Notes: generated by a model from the letters alone, not told the origin. A stretch of 64,000 bases of DNA from Saccharopolyspora galaxeae (GCF_016526145.1 NZ_JADDUE010000002.1:372001-436000), one strand, 5' to 3'. Numbered from the stretch's first letter, positions 8,880 to 18,909 are shown. A program made the numbers and translations.

Positions 8880-9147
8880 ACTCGCTCGACACGAGCACCG
8901 GGCGACGCTTCCGGTTCCGCATCGCGAAATAGAAAAGCCGTTTCGCGGAACCCGTGCGTTAGGGTGTTCGTTCGTGGCGGTGCGCGGCTCGGCCGCCGCC
9001 CGGAGCTTCCGGGACGTCGAGCCGATCCGCACCGGTCCCCGCGCCGGGCAACGGGCACGGCGATCAGCATCCGCGTTCGGCGTGAAATGCGGAGCGCTCG
9101 ACGAAGGTGGCGGCAGACCACCGGACTGATTCGGAGGCAGACCCTTG

Positions 9148-9702
9148 GTGCGATTGGTTCTCGTCGGCCCGCCGGGTGCGGGCAAGGGCACCCAAGCGGC
9201 CGTGCTGGGCGAACAGCTCGCCGTACCGCACATTTCCACCGGCGACCTGTTCCGGGCGAACATCGGCAACTCCACGCCGCTCGGGCAGAAGGCCAAGTCC
9301 TACATGGACGCCGGTGAGCTGGTACCCGACGAGGTCACCAACGAGATGGTGCGCGAGCGGCTGGCCGAACCGGACGCGCAGCAGGGCTTCCTGCTCGACG
9401 GGTTCCCGCGCACCACGCCGCAGGCCGACGTGCTCGGCGACATCCTCGGCGAGAACGGCATGGAACTGACCGCGGTGCTGCAGTTCGACGTGCCGGAGGA
9501 GGAACTGGTCAAGCGGATGCTCGAGCGCGGCCGCTCGGACGACACCGAGGACGTGATCCGGCGCAGGTTCGCGGTCTACGAGTCGGAGACGGCTCCGCTG
9601 CTGGAGTACTACCGGGACAAGGTCATCACGGTCGACGCCGTCGGTTCGGTCGAGGAGATCACCGAGCGCGCGCTGCAGGCGCTGGGCAAGCAGCGGGCCT
9701 GA
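9148..9702 (+). CDS. adk: Adenylate kinase
   Basis: A 184-residue enzyme (ATP + AMP = 2 ADP). The P-loop is GPPGAGKGT at residues 7-15. AMP-binding motifs include [10 protein letters not shown] and [12 protein letters not shown]. The LID is short ([13 protein letters not shown]), so this is the short, zinc-free form. GTG 9148 ([10 protein letters not shown]) matches the family start, with GGAGG about 9 nt upstream; the adjacent TTG at 9145 is an alternative. The 265-nt gap after secY suggests an internal promoter, though no convincing one was identified. Confidence 0.97.
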   Translation: MRLVLVGPPGAGKGTQAAVLGEQLAVPHISTGDLFRANIGNSTPLGQKAKSYMDAGELVPDEVTNEMVRERLAEPDAQQGFLLDGFPRTTPQADVLGDILGENGMELTAVLQFDVPEEELVKRMLERGRSDDTEDVIRRRFAVYESETAPLLEYYRDKVITVDAVGSVEEITERALQALGKQRA

Positions 9703-9740
9703 GACGGCTCACCAGCAACCAGGAACGGACGGGATCGCGG

Positions 9741-10544
9741 GTGTTTCGGCGAGGCAAGGGCATCGAGCTCAAGTCGGCGGGGGAGATCGAGGCGATGCGC
9801 GCGGCCGGGTTGGTCGTGGCCCGCGCGCTGGCCGCCGTTTCCGCGGCGGCGAAGCCGGGCGTGAGCACCGGCGAGCTCGACGAGATCGCCGAGCAGACGA
9901 TCCGGGACGCCCGCGCCGTCCCGTCCTTCCAGGGCTACCACGGGTTCCCGGCGTCGATCTGCACCTCGCTGAACGAGAAGGTGGTGCACGGCATCCCGTC
10001 GAAGTCGGAGGTGCTGGCCGAAGGCGACCTGCTGTCGGTGGACTGCGGGGCGATCCTGGAGGGCTGGCACGGCGACTCGGCGGTCAGCATCGGCGTCGGC
10101 GAGCTCAGCTCGCGGGACCGGGCGCTGTCCGAGGCGACCCGCAAGGCGATGTGGGCGGGGTTGCAGCGCGCCGAGCCGGGCAAGCACCTGTCCGACATCT
10201 CCTACGCGGTGCAGACCGCGGCGCAGACCTCGTCGGCGGTGGACGGCGTCGACTACGGGATCATCGCCGAGTACGGCGGGCACGGGATCGGCACCGAGAT
10301 GCACATGGAGCCGTTCCTGCCGAACCTCGGCAAGCCCGGCCGCGGCCCGAAGCTGCGGGTCGGGATGGCGCTGGCGGTGGAGCCGATGCTCACGCTGGGT
10401 TCGGCGGTGACCCGCGAACTGGACGACGAGTGGACCGTGGTGACCTTCGACGGTTCGCGCGCTTCGCACTGGGAGCACACCGTCGCGATCACCGAGAACG
10501 GCCCTTGGGTGCTCACCGAGGCCGAGGACGCCGACGCCCGCTGA
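9741..10544 (+). CDS. map: Type I methionine aminopeptidase
   Basis: A 267-residue pita-bread metallopeptidase that removes N-terminal Met from nascent proteins. The five metal ligands can be read: Asp in LLSVDCG, Asp in WHGDSAV, His in GGHGIGTEMH, Glu in ALAVEPML and Glu in WEHTVAI. The substrate His is in NEKVVHGIPS. The start is GTG 9741. It follows adk by 38 nt as in the conserved secY-adk-map order. It is convergent with the methyltransferase gene that ends at 10563. Confidence 0.96.
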   Translation: MFRRGKGIELKSAGEIEAMRAAGLVVARALAAVSAAAKPGVSTGELDEIAEQTIRDARAVPSFQGYHGFPASICTSLNEKVVHGIPSKSEVLAEGDLLSVDCGAILEGWHGDSAVSIGVGELSSRDRALSEATRKAMWAGLQRAEPGKHLSDISYAVQTAAQTSSAVDGVDYGIIAEYGGHGIGTEMHMEPFLPNLGKPGRGPKLRVGMALAVEPMLTLGSAVTRELDDEWTVVTFDGSRASHWEHTVAITENGPWVLTEAEDADAR

Positions 10545-10562
10545 TGGCCGCCGGGCCGCCGC

Positions 10563-11168
10563 TCAGTTGATCGGGCGGCGGCAGGCGTAGACCCGGGCGG
10601 GCGGGACGTTGCGCCACACCGCGCTGCGCGGCAGCACTTCTTCGAAGGTCTCTTCCAGGATCCGCGTGAAGGCGATCGTGTTCGCCCGCCACAGCGTCGT
10701 CAGGTACGTGACCGTGGTGAACACGCCTTGCGGGGTGAGGATCTTCGCGACCTCGCCGAGCAGGGCGCGTTGCTGCTCGGCGGGAAGCAGCGTCCACGGG
10801 ATGCTGCTGATCACCGCGTCCACCTGGTCGCGGCCGGTGGCGGCGAGCAGCTCGGTGAGGTGCCGCGCGTCGCCCTCGATGACCTCCAGCCACGGTTTGG
10901 CGCTTCGCAGGTAGCGCACCAGTTCCGGGTCGATCTCCACCGCGAAGTGATCGGCGGCGGCGGGCAGCCGCTCGTGCAGCGCGTTGCTCAGCGCACCGGT
11001 ACCGGGCCCCAGCTCCAGCACTCTCGGCGCGCCGCTGGCGGGCACGACCCGCGCCACGGCCTTCGCGACGTGCTCGGAGGTGGGCAGCACGGCGCCCACG
11101 GTGCTGGGCTGCCGCAAGGCGCGCGTGACGAACGTGCGGTACTCGCGCAGCTTGGCCTGGTTGCTCAC
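10563..11168 (-). CDS. SAM-dependent methyltransferase (PmtA/KsgA-like), copy 1
   Basis: A 201-residue class I methyltransferase. SAM motif I is [11 protein letters not shown] (around residue 50), motif [10 protein letters not shown], and the motif IV region [11 protein letters not shown]. The N-terminal [20 protein letters not shown] plus the overall size resemble bacterial phospholipid N-methyltransferases and rRNA-dimethylase-like proteins; the substrate is not determinable from sequence. The start is GTG with AGGAG about 9 nt upstream. It is one of two same-strand paralogues separated by about 106 nt, inserted between map and infA. Confidence 0.75.
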   Translation of the reverse strand: MSNQAKLREYRTFVTRALRQPSTVGAVLPTSEHVAKAVARVVPASGAPRVLELGPGTGALSNALHERLPAAADHFAVEIDPELVRYLRSAKPWLEVIEGDARHLTELLAATGRDQVDAVISSIPWTLLPAEQQRALLGEVAKILTPQGVFTTVTYLTTLWRANTIAFTRILEETFEEVLPRSAVWRNVPPARVYACRRPIN

Positions 11169-11274
11169 GGGCGGCTTCTCCTGGCTCGGTCGGGCTGGGC
11201 TGTCCTGCCCGCACGGTAGTGGGCCGTACGGGTGCGGCCGGTGCGCGGTCCGCAGGCGTACGGCGGGAGCCCGC

Positions 11275-11925
11275 TCAGCGCAGCGGCCGGCGGCAGATGT
11301 AGTGCAGGATCGGGGGGAAGTTGCGCCAGGTGGTGTGCGTGAGGACCTCGTCGAAGGTGTCGGCCAGGCGAGTGCGGAAGCGCCGACCCCCCGAGTTGTG
11401 CTCGGCCGGCACGTAGGTGAGCGCGGTGAACGCGCCGTGCGGCGCCAGCGCCTCGGCGGCTTGGCGCAGGATCCGGTCCTGCTCGGTGTCTTCCAGCAGC
11501 GACCACGGAATGCTGGTGATCACCGCGTCCACCTGCTCGATGCCCCGCTGCGCCAGCAGTTCGACCAGTTCGCCCGCGTCGCCGTGCACCAGCTCCATCC
11601 ACGGCGCGTGCACCCGCAGGTGTTCGACCATGCTGGCGACGACCTCGATGCCGATGTGCCGCGCTTCGGCGGGCAGCCGCTGCCGGATGCCGCTGCTGAG
11701 CGAGCCGGTGCCCGGACCCAGCTCGACCACCACCGGCCGCCCGGTGGTCGGCACCACCTGCGCGACGACATCGGCGACCGCGGCGGAGGTGGGCGTGGCC
11801 GCGCCGACCTGCTTGGGGTTGTGGAAAGCGCTGCTGAAGAACGTGCGGTACTCGCCGATCCGGGCGGCCGGTTTGATCAGCGGTTTCCTGCGGGCGGACG
11901 AGCGGCTGTCCTGCTGGGCTGTCAC
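11275..11925 (-). CDS. SAM-dependent methyltransferase (PmtA/KsgA-like), copy 2
   Basis: A 216-residue paralogue of the 10563-11168 gene. It shares [44 protein letters not shown] and the C-terminal [17 protein letters not shown] pattern. An extra N-terminal segment of about 20 basic residues is present. The start is GTG 11925, because GAGGAG lies about 4 nt upstream; the frame is open further upstream but lacks similarity. As the upstream member of a minus-strand pair it probably drives transcription of both. Substrate unknown: lipid, small molecule or RNA are all possible. Confidence 0.72.
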   Translation of the reverse strand: MTAQQDSRSSARRKPLIKPAARIGEYRTFFSSAFHNPKQVGAATPTSAAVADVVAQVVPTTGRPVVVELGPGTGSLSSGIRQRLPAEARHIGIEVVASMVEHLRVHAPWMELVHGDAGELVELLAQRGIEQVDAVITSIPWSLLEDTEQDRILRQAAEALAPHGAFTALTYVPAEHNSGGRRFRTRLADTFDEVLTHTTWRNFPPILHYICRRPLR

Positions 11926-12585
11926 GTCTCTCCTCGGAGCACGGGCCGCGCGCGCCGATGGTCGAGCGATCGGACGATCACGGCGGTGGACGAGCGGAAT
12001 GATCAGGCGGTGCGCCGGCCTGCGCGTGGACGCACTGCTGCCGGACCGCGTTGTCGGGCAGCCGATCGAGTTGAACGTAGACAGCGGGGAACGCGCACCG
12101 CAACCACCCCCGCCAGTGATCGGCGGGCGCAAATCGGTGATCTTCTACGCGTTTCCGGTGTTGCGGGCGGTGCGCTCGGCCGTGCCCGGCGCGACCGGCG
12201 CAGTCCGCCTCGCACCCGGGGTGAAGTGCCCATTCGGCGTGCGCGTACAGTGGAGCATCGGCGCACGCATCGCGCCGGTTTGCCGTGCCTTGAGGGAACA
12301 CCGGCCCCTTGGGGAGTCGGTTCCGCTTCGAGGATCCGGCCCATGAGGAGCCTGGTTCCAGGAACGGAAGTCCTTTTCGGGCTGCTGTCCTCCGGGCGCT
12401 GCGCTCGGAGGGGTTCGCAGGGGCTTTTTCCTGGGAGCGTCTTCTCGCCGCACGGCTCGCCGCCGTTTTCCAGGGGGTGTCCGAACCGGTCGAAGTGCGT
12501 CCGATCGCTTGTCCTGGGAAGTCTCCGGGGCGGGCGGCCGAAGGCGCAAGCCTACAAACCGTCACCGTCACGAAACGCGGAGGAC
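11926..12585. other. Gene-free region upstream of infA (660 nt)
   Basis: No protein family was recognised in any frame. It separates the divergent methyltransferase pair from the alpha operon, so it should contain both promoters and a long infA leader. A TACAGT hexamer at 12246-12251 fits a -10 box for the plus strand, but without a clear -35. Several GC-rich short inverted repeats are present around 12300-12430, and none is followed by a T tract. Confidence 0.4.
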
Positions 12586-12807
12586 ATGGGCAAGAAGGAC
12601 GGGGCCATTGAGGTCGAGGGTCGGGTGATCGAACCGCTACCCAACGCGATGTTCCGCGTCGAGTTGGAGAACGGGCACAAGGTCCTCGCGCACATCAGTG
12701 GCAAGATGCGACAGCACTACATCCGCATCCTGCCCGAAGACCGGGTCGTCGTGGAGCTCTCGCCCTACGACCTCTCCCGTGGGCGCATCGTCTACCGCTA
12801 CAAGTGA
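12586..12807 (+). CDS. infA: Translation initiation factor IF-1
   Basis: A 73-residue OB-fold factor starting [20 protein letters not shown] and ending [15 protein letters not shown], both diagnostic. IF-1 binds the 30S A site and assists IF-2/IF-3 during initiation. GCGGAGG precedes the ATG. It is the first gene of the alpha operon (infA-rpmJ-rpsM-rpsK-rpsD-rpoA-rplQ). Confidence 0.97.
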   Translation: MGKKDGAIEVEGRVIEPLPNAMFRVELENGHKVLAHISGKMRQHYIRILPEDRVVVELSPYDLSRGRIVYRYK

Positions 12808-12859
12808 CCTCCACGGTGTCCGGCGAGACCGGGCACGCCGTCCGAGCAGGAGCACGACC

Positions 12860-12973
12860 GTGAAGGTCCAGCCGAGTGTGAAGAAGATCTGCGACAAGTG
12901 CCAGATCATCCGCCGTCACGGGCGGGTGCTGGTGATTTGCGACAACCAGCGCCACAAGCAGCGCCAGGGCTGA
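12860..12973 (+). CDS. rpmJ: 50S ribosomal protein L36
   Basis: A 37-residue zinc-ribbon protein, [20 protein letters not shown]. Its ligands are Cys11, Cys14, Cys27 and His32, so this is the zinc-containing form. The start is GTG with AGGAG about 7 nt upstream. It lies 52 nt after infA. It was located by reading the frame directly because the gene is so short. Confidence 0.96.
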   Translation: MKVQPSVKKICDKCQIIRRHGRVLVICDNQRHKQRQG

Positions 12974-13134
12974 TCGCGACTCGCAGCCAGACAACCGAGG
13001 GAACTCCCCTGACCAGCCGGTCCGCGAGTGGACCGGTGCGACCCCCGGGTCCAGGCCGGGGCTCCGCGCGCTGACACCGGCGCGGGGACGGCAGGGGTTG
13101 CAGACCTGGAACGAACCGAAGGAGACCTGCCGAG

Positions 13135-13515
13135 ATGGCACGGATCAGCGGTGTCGACCTCCCGCGCGACAAGCGCATGGAGATCGCGCTGACTTACATC
13201 TTCGGGGTCGGCCGCAGCCGGTCCCAGGAGATCCTGAAGGCGACGGACGTCCCGTTCGACGTCCGGGCGAAGGACCTCGACGACGATCAGCTCGCGCGGC
13301 TGCGCGAGCACATCGAGAACAACTACCGGGTCGAGGGTGACCTGCGCCGCGAGGTCGCGGCCGACATCCGCCGGAAGATCGAAATCGGCTGCTACGAGGG
13401 CACGCGGCACCGCCGCCACCTGCCGTTGAACGGGCAGCGGACGAAGACCAACGCCCGCACCCGCAAGGGGCCGAAGAAGACGGTCGCCGGCAAGAAGAAG
13501 GCCGGGAAGAAGTAA
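13135..13515 (+). CDS. rpsM: 30S ribosomal protein S13
   Basis: A 126-residue S13: [20 protein letters not shown], then [20 protein letters not shown] and a Lys-rich tail [13 protein letters not shown] that reaches towards tRNA. S13 sits in the 30S head and bridges to L5. GAAGGAGA lies about 8 nt before the ATG. Normal length. Confidence 0.97.
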   Translation: MARISGVDLPRDKRMEIALTYIFGVGRSRSQEILKATDVPFDVRAKDLDDDQLARLREHIENNYRVEGDLRREVAADIRRKIEIGCYEGTRHRRHLPLNGQRTKTNARTRKGPKKTVAGKKKAGKK

Positions 13516-13540
13516 GCCTCGCTAGGAGACCACGACAGCT

Positions 13541-13945
13541 ATGCCACCCAAGTCTCGCGCCGGCGCCGTCAAGAAGGTGCGGCGCAAGGAAAAGAAGAAT
13601 GTTGCGCACGGACAGGCGCACATCAAGAGCACCTTCAACAACACCATCGTGTCGGTCACGGACCCGACCGGTGCGGTGATCAGCTGGGCCTCCGCGGGCC
13701 ACGTCGGGTTCAAGGGCTCCCGCAAGTCCACCCCGTACGCCGCGCAGATGGCCGCGGAGAACGCCGCCCGCAAGGCCGCCGAGCACGGCATGAAGAAGGT
13801 CGACGTGTTCGTCAAGGGCCCCGGTTCCGGCCGGGAGACGGCGATCCGCTCGCTGCAGGCCGCCGGCCTCGAGGTCGGCACGATCCAGGACGTGACCCCG
13901 CAGCCGCACAACGGCTGCCGGCCGCCCAAGCGGCGCCGGGTCTGA
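13541..13945 (+). CDS. rpsK: 30S ribosomal protein S11
   Basis: A 134-residue S11 with [20 protein letters not shown], then [20 protein letters not shown] and the conserved C-terminus PPKRRRV. It lines the mRNA exit channel of the 30S platform with S7 and S18. It is preceded by GGAGA; rpsD follows after 23 nt. Confidence 0.97.
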   Translation: MPPKSRAGAVKKVRRKEKKNVAHGQAHIKSTFNNTIVSVTDPTGAVISWASAGHVGFKGSRKSTPYAAQMAAENAARKAAEHGMKKVDVFVKGPGSGRETAIRSLQAAGLEVGTIQDVTPQPHNGCRPPKRRRV

Positions 13946-13968
13946 TCGCGGGAAGGGAGTAGAAGAAG

Positions 13969-14574
13969 ATGGCACGTTACACCGGTCCCGCGACCCGTAA
14001 GTCCCGCCGGTTGAAGGTCGATCTCGTCGGCGGTGACCAGGCGTTCGAGCGCCGTCCGTACCCGCCGGGCCAGCACGGCCGCGCGCGGATCAAGGAAACC
14101 GAGTACCTGCTGCAGCTGCAGGAGAAGCAGAAGGCCCGCTACACCTACGGCGTGCTGGAGCGGCAGTTCCGCTCCTACTACGAGGAGGCCAACCGGCGCT
14201 CCGGCCGTACCGGCGAGAACCTGCTGCAGCTGCTGGAGTCCCGGCTGGACAACGTCATCTACCGGTCGGGCCTGGCCCGCACCCGGCGGATGGCCCGCCA
14301 GCTGGTCAACCACAGCCACTTCCTGGTCAACGGCCAGAACGTGAACATCCCCAGCTTCCAGGTGTCCAAGTTCGACATCATCGACGTGCGGCCGAAGTCG
14401 CTGGGCATGACGCCGTTCATCATCGCCAAGGAGACCCTGGGCGAGCGGCCGGTTCCGGGTTGGCTGCAGGTCGTGCCGTCGAACCTGCGGATCCTGGTGC
14501 ACCAGCTCCCGGAGCGCGCGCAGATCGACACCCCGGTCACCGAGCAGCTCATCGTCGAGTTCTACTCGAAGTGA
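13969..14574 (+). CDS. rpsD: 30S ribosomal protein S4, zinc-free form
   Basis: A 201-residue S4: RYTGPATRKSRRLKVDLVGG at the N-terminus, an S4 RNA-binding domain (RLDNVIYRSGLARTRRMARQ, then LVNHSHFLVNG) and C-terminal EFYSK. The N-terminal region lacks the four-cysteine cluster of zinc-type S4, so this is the C-minus form. S4 nucleates 30S assembly and is the classical autogenous regulator of the alpha operon in E. coli. AGGGAGTAGAAGAAG precedes the ATG. Confidence 0.97.
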   Translation: MARYTGPATRKSRRLKVDLVGGDQAFERRPYPPGQHGRARIKETEYLLQLQEKQKARYTYGVLERQFRSYYEEANRRSGRTGENLLQLLESRLDNVIYRSGLARTRRMARQLVNHSHFLVNGQNVNIPSFQVSKFDIIDVRPKSLGMTPFIIAKETLGERPVPGWLQVVPSNLRILVHQLPERAQIDTPVTEQLIVEFYSK

Positions 14575-14716
14575 CGCTTCCCGCCGGCGGCCACGCGTGG
14601 TCGCCGGCGGTGGCAGTTCGGGTGGCGGGATCGGATTCCGCCGCCCGCCCGCGATCTCCGCGGGCCGCCATCCCATCGGCGTCAAATGGCGGGCGCCGTG
14701 AGGAAAGGAAACCCAA

Positions 14717-15799
14717 GTGCTCATCTCCCAGCGACCCTCACTGGCCGAAGAGGCCGTGACCGAGACCCGCTCCCGGTTCACCATCGAACCGCTGGAGCCC
14801 GGGTTCGGCTACACCCTCGGCAACTCGCTGCGCCGGACGTTGCTGTCCTCCATTCCCGGCGCGGCGGTCACCAGCCTGCGCATCGACGGTGTGCTGCACG
14901 AGTTCACCACGATTCCGGGCGTGAAGGAGGACGTCACCGACGTCATCCTGAACCTCAAGGAGCTCGTCACGAGCTCCGAGGAGGACGAGCCGGTGACCAT
15001 GTACCTGCGCAAGCAGGGCCCGGGTGAGGTCACCGCGGCGGACATCGTGCCGCCGGCCGGGGTGACCGTGCACAACCCGGATCTGCACATCGCCACGCTC
15101 AACGGCAAGGGCAAGCTGGAGATCGAGCTCGTCGTCGAGCGCGGTCGCGGCTACGTCCCTGCGGTGCAGAACAAGCAGACCGGCGCGGAGATCGGCCGCA
15201 TCCCGGTGGACTCGATCTACTCGCCGGTGCTGAAGGTGACCTACAAGGTCGAGGCCACCCGCGTCGAGCAGCGCACCGACTTCGACAAGCTGATCCTGGA
15301 CGTCGAGACCAAGCCGTCGATCACCCCGCGGGACGCGGTGGCTTCGGCCGGTCGGACCCTGGTGGAGCTGTTCGGGCTGGCGCGCGAGCTCAACGTGGAC
15401 GCCGAGGGCATCGAGATCGGGCCGTCGCCCGCGGAGGCCGACACCATCGCGGCCTACGCGATGCCGATCGAGGACCTGGACCTGACGGTGCGCTCCTACA
15501 ACTGCCTCAAGCGGGAGGGCATCCACACCGTCGGCGAGCTGGTTTCGCGCAGCGAGGCGGACCTGCTGGACATCCGCAACTTCGGTGCGAAGTCCATCGA
15601 CGAGGTCAAGCTGAAGCTGGTCGGTCTGGGCCTGTCGCTCAAGGACAGCCCGCCCGGGTTCGACCCGACGGCCGCGGCCGCCGAGTACCCCTCGGAAGGC
15701 TGGGCCGCAGGCGACGACACCCCGCTGGGTTCCTTGTCGGTTGCCGAGGACGGCGACTACGACGACGGCCAGGACTACGCGGAGACAGAGCAGCTGTAG
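14717..15799 (+). CDS. rpoA: DNA-directed RNA polymerase alpha subunit
   Basis: A 360-residue alpha subunit. The N-terminal assembly domain has [20 protein letters not shown] and [19 protein letters not shown]. The C-terminal domain has [20 protein letters not shown] and [20 protein letters not shown], which contact UP elements and activators. A further acidic tail of about 40 residues ([12 protein letters not shown] at the end) extends past the CTD. The start is GTG 14717 with GAAAGGAAA upstream. It lies in the normal alpha-operon position. Confidence 0.97.
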   Translation: MLISQRPSLAEEAVTETRSRFTIEPLEPGFGYTLGNSLRRTLLSSIPGAAVTSLRIDGVLHEFTTIPGVKEDVTDVILNLKELVTSSEEDEPVTMYLRKQGPGEVTAADIVPPAGVTVHNPDLHIATLNGKGKLEIELVVERGRGYVPAVQNKQTGAEIGRIPVDSIYSPVLKVTYKVEATRVEQRTDFDKLILDVETKPSITPRDAVASAGRTLVELFGLARELNVDAEGIEIGPSPAEADTIAAYAMPIEDLDLTVRSYNCLKREGIHTVGELVSRSEADLLDIRNFGAKSIDEVKLKLVGLGLSLKDSPPGFDPTAAAAEYPSEGWAAGDDTPLGSLSVAEDGDYDDGQDYAETEQL

Positions 15800-15848
15800 C
15801 TGTGTTGCGCGGAGGGCTACCCGATCCGCGCTTTGAGAGGAGCAACCG

Positions 15849-16379
15849 ATGCCCACCCCCACCAAGGGAGCGCGTCTCGGCGGGTCGCCGTCGCACGAGC
15901 GGCTGATGCTGGCCAACCTGGCCACTTCGCTGTTCGAGCACGGGAAGATCACCACGACCGAGGCCAAGGCGAAGCGGCTGCGGCCGCTGGCCGAGCGTCT
16001 GATCACCAAGGCGAAAAAGGGCGATCTGCACAACCGTCGCGAGGTCATGAAGACCATCCGCGACAAGGACGTGGTGCACAAGCTGTTCGACGAGATCGGC
16101 CCGCACTTCGCGGACCGGCCGGGCGGCTACACCCGGATCATCAAGGCGATGCCGCGCCGCGGTGACAGCGCCAAGATGGCCGTGATCGCGCTGGTGACGG
16201 AGAAGACCGTCACGTCCGAGGCGGAGGCCGCGCGCGGCACCAAGTTCGCCAAGGACGCCGCCCCTGCCGAGCAGGTCACCGAGGCCACGCCGGCCGAGGA
16301 GAAGGGCGGTGCCGCGGACGCCGAGGCCGTCGAGTCCACCGAGTCGGCCGAGGAGACCGAGAAGAAGGACGAGTCCTGA
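15849..16379 (+). CDS. rplQ: 50S ribosomal protein L17 with long acidic C-terminal tail
   Basis: A 176-residue L17. The conserved core (residues 1 to about 120) begins [20 protein letters not shown] and contains [20 protein letters not shown]. Residues about 135-176 form an Ala/Glu-rich extension ending ETEKKDES, absent in E. coli but frequent in actinobacteria. L17 sits near the exit tunnel. The stop TGA (16377-16379) shares its last base with the codon proposed here for the truA start. Confidence 0.96.
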   Translation: MPTPTKGARLGGSPSHERLMLANLATSLFEHGKITTTEAKAKRLRPLAERLITKAKKGDLHNRREVMKTIRDKDVVHKLFDEIGPHFADRPGGYTRIIKAMPRRGDSAKMAVIALVTEKTVTSEAEAARGTKFAKDAAPAEQVTEATPAEEKGGAADAEAVESTESAEETEKKDES

Positions 16380-17275
16380 TTCCTCCCGAAGCCGGGAACG
16401 AGCCCGCTGCTCCCTCCGGGGGCGGCGGGCTCGTTCGTCTTCGGCTGGACATCGCCTACGAGGGCACCGACTTCTCGGGCTGGGCGCGCCAGCCGGGATT
16501 GCGCACGGTGCAGGGCCTGCTCGAGGACGCGCTGGCGAAGCAGCCGCCGGGGCGTGCGGTGCCGCGCTCGGTCGTCGTGGCGGGCCGCACCGATGCCGGG
16601 GTGCATGCGGACGGGCAGGTCGTGCACGTCGACGCCGTGCCGTTCGAGTCGCCTGCGCAAGCACGCGTTCCCGTCGATGAGCGGGGCGTTCCGGATCTGG
16701 AGCGGATGCGGCACCGGTGGAACCGGATCTTGCCCGGCGACGTGCGCGTGCTGCGGGTGTCGGTGGCTCCGGAGGGGTTCGACGCGCGGTTTTCCGCGCT
16801 GCGGCGGCATTACCGGTATCAGGTCTCGGATGCGCCGTGGGGCGTGGATCCGTTGCGGCGGCGGGACACGCTGGCTTGGAACCGTCCGGTCGATGTGGAC
16901 GTGCTGGATGCGTGCGCGCAGGATTTGTTGGGGCTCAAGGATTTCGCCGCGTTCTGCAAGCCGCGCGAGGGCGCCACGACGGTGCGCGAGTTGCAGCGCT
17001 TCTCCTGGGAGCGGGTGGGTGAGCACCTGATCCTCGCGCGGGTCAGCGCGGACGCCTTCTGCCATTCGATGGTGCGCAGCCTGGTGGGGGCGCTGCTCAT
17101 GGTCGGCGATGGGCGGCGTGGCCGGGATTGGCCCGCCGAGCTGGCTGATTCGGGGGAGCGGACCAGTTCGGTCGCACCGGCGCACGGGCTCACCCTCGTG
17201 GGCGTCGATTATCCGGACGCCGCGGGGCTGGCCGACCGCGCTGCGCAGGCCAGGGCCGTTCGCACGCTGCGCTGA
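16379..17275 (+). CDS. truA: tRNA pseudouridine(38-40) synthase TruA, non-canonical start
   Basis: TruA isomerises U38-U40 in tRNA anticodon arms. The frame shows [20 protein letters not shown], the catalytic-Asp motif [16 protein letters not shown], and C-terminal [20 protein letters not shown]. The conserved N-terminus lies upstream of the first in-frame ATG/GTG/TTG (TTG 16499), which would delete the DFSGW motif. Reading back, no standard start codon exists to the in-frame stop at about 16165. The best guess is ATT at 16379, overlapping the rplQ stop and about 10 nt after AAGGA; GTT 16433 is another option. The gene identity is secure and the start is not. Confidence 0.88.
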   Translation: MPPEAGNEPAAPSGGGGLVRLRLDIAYEGTDFSGWARQPGLRTVQGLLEDALAKQPPGRAVPRSVVVAGRTDAGVHADGQVVHVDAVPFESPAQARVPVDERGVPDLERMRHRWNRILPGDVRVLRVSVAPEGFDARFSALRRHYRYQVSDAPWGVDPLRRRDTLAWNRPVDVDVLDACAQDLLGLKDFAAFCKPREGATTVRELQRFSWERVGEHLILARVSADAFCHSMVRSLVGALLMVGDGRRGRDWPAELADSGERTSSVAPAHGLTLVGVDYPDAAGLADRAAQARAVRTLR

Positions 17276-17331
17276 TCCGCCTGCGACGCCGGTCTCAGCG
17301 GGTTGGCGCAAGCGGCTCCGCCGCTCCGGAC

Positions 17332-18909
17332 CTAGGCGAGAACGCCGTGCAGTGCTTTGTCGACCAGTTCGGCGACCGCGGGCTGCGCCCGATCCCGCCG
17401 ATCGCGCCGCAGGCCGATGCGGCTGCGCCGGTCCAGCACGTCCTCGGTTTCCAGTGCGCCTTCGTGCCGCACCGCCCACAGCACTTCGGCGGCGGTGAGG
17501 TCGATGCCCTCGGCGACGGGTGAGTCGAGGTCGGAGTCGAGTTCGGCCAGCGCGGCGACCCGCGCGGCTTCGGTGCCGTAGCGCGCGAGAAGCCTCGGGT
17601 CGGCTTCGACGCGCTCCAGGTCGGCGCGGGGCGCAGCCCCGACGAGCGGCACCGCGGTGGTGCGGGACGGTCCGGCGGGCAGGCCCGCGGCCCGGATCGC
17701 GGTGTCCACGGCATCCGCGGCCATCCGCCGGTAGGTGGTGAGCTTGCCGCCGACCACGGTCACCACGCCGTCCGGCGAGGTGCGCACCGCGTGTTGGCGG
17801 GACAGGTCGGCGGAGTCGGACTTCTTGCGGCCCGCCGGGGCGTCCAGCAACGGCCGCAGCCCGGCGAACGAGCCCACGACGTGCTCGCGGCTCAGCGGGA
17901 CGTTCAACGCGGAGCGGGCCGCGTCGAGCAGGAAGTCCACATCGGACTCCGGTACCTCGGGTACCGATTCGATCGGCCCGCGCACCGGCTCGTCGGTCAG
18001 TCCGAGGTAGGCGGTGCCGTCGGATTGCGGCAGCAGCAACAGGAATCTCCCGCCGGAGGCGGGCAGCACCAGCGCGGTCCCGGTCAACCCGGCCGATGCG
18101 GCGTCGATGACGAGGTGCGATCCGCGCGACGGCCGCAGCCGGACGTCCGGCGCGAGCTCGCCTGCCCACACCCCGGTCGCGTTCACCACCGCCCGCGCGC
18201 GGATCCGCAGCGACTCGCCGCTGCGCCGGTCGACGGCGTCCGCGCCGTCCCGGTGCAGCGCGGTGGCGCGCACCCGGGGAAGCACCTTCGCGCCGAATCC
18301 CGCTGCGGTGCGGGCGATCGCGACGACCAGCCGCGCGTCGTCGATGAGCTGTCCGTCGTAGCTGAGCAGCCCGCCGCGAAGTCCGTCGGTGCGCAGCCCG
18401 GGCACCAGTGCGCTCGCCTGCACCGCCGGAACGTGCCGCGGCGCGGGCAGTACCGCGGACGGCGTGCGTGCGCTGCGCCGCAGAGCATCACCCGCCCGCA
18501 GGCCCGCATTGAGGATCACCTCGGATTTCCGGGAGAGTTCGTCGTGCAGCGGGATCAGCTGCGGCAGCGTGCGCACCAGGTGCGGCGCCGTGCGGGTCAT
18601 GAGCACGTTGCGCTCGACCGCGCTTTCCCGCGCCAGCGGCACGTCACCGCGCGCCAGGTACCGCAGTCCACCGTGGACCAGCTTGCTCGACCAGCGGGAC
18701 GTCCCCCAGGCGAGGTCTTCGGCCTCGATCAGCGCGACCCGCAGCCCGCGGGCGGCGGCGTCCAGCGCGGTGCCTGCGCCGGTCACCCCACCGCCGACCA
18801 CGAGCAGGTCCAGCACCTCGTCCGCGGCGGCGGACAGTTCGGCGCTGCGCCTGCCCGCGTTCAGCGAGGTGGCGCGAAGCGATCCGGCGGGCAGCGGTGT
18901 GGCGGTCAT
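17332..18909 (-). CDS. glpD: Glycerol-3-phosphate dehydrogenase, FAD-dependent
   Basis: A 525-residue flavoprotein oxidising sn-glycerol-3-phosphate to dihydroxyacetone phosphate at the membrane. The FAD-binding motif LLVVGGGVTGAGTALDAAAR is at about residue 33, followed by TSRWSSKLVHGGLRYLARGD, and GGKLTTYRRMA marks the GlpD C-terminal half. The start is ATG 18909, which overlaps the TetR stop (ATGA); the frame continues upstream as a shadow. With the TetR gene and the divergent AGPS-like flavoprotein it reproduces an arrangement I recall from mycobacteria (glpD1-TetR-flavoprotein), suggesting glycerol/ether-lipid metabolism. Confidence 0.93.
   Translation of the reverse strand: MTATPLPAGSLRATSLNAGRRSAELSAAADEVLDLLVVGGGVTGAGTALDAAARGLRVALIEAEDLAWGTSRWSSKLVHGGLRYLARGDVPLARESAVERNVLMTRTAPHLVRTLPQLIPLHDELSRKSEVILNAGLRAGDALRRSARTPSAVLPAPRHVPAVQASALVPGLRTDGLRGGLLSYDGQLIDDARLVVAIARTAAGFGAKVLPRVRATALHRDGADAVDRRSGESLRIRARAVVNATGVWAGELAPDVRLRPSRGSHLVIDAASAGLTGTALVLPASGGRFLLLLPQSDGTAYLGLTDEPVRGPIESVPEVPESDVDFLLDAARSALNVPLSREHVVGSFAGLRPLLDAPAGRKKSDSADLSRQHAVRTSPDGVVTVVGGKLTTYRRMAADAVDTAIRAAGLPAGPSRTTAVPLVGAAPRADLERVEADPRLLARYGTEAARVAALAELDSDLDSPVAEGIDLTAAEVLWAVRHEGALETEDVLDRRSRIGLRRDRRDRAQPAVAELVDKALHGVLA

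Noticed and set aside
10984-12807. 607-codon plus-strand frame ending in infA
   Set aside because: Only the last 73 codons match IF-1; the rest is antisense to a methyltransferase or intergenic.
16499-17275. truA starting at TTG 16499
   Set aside because: It would remove the conserved DFSGW region, so the true start must be upstream despite lacking a standard codon.
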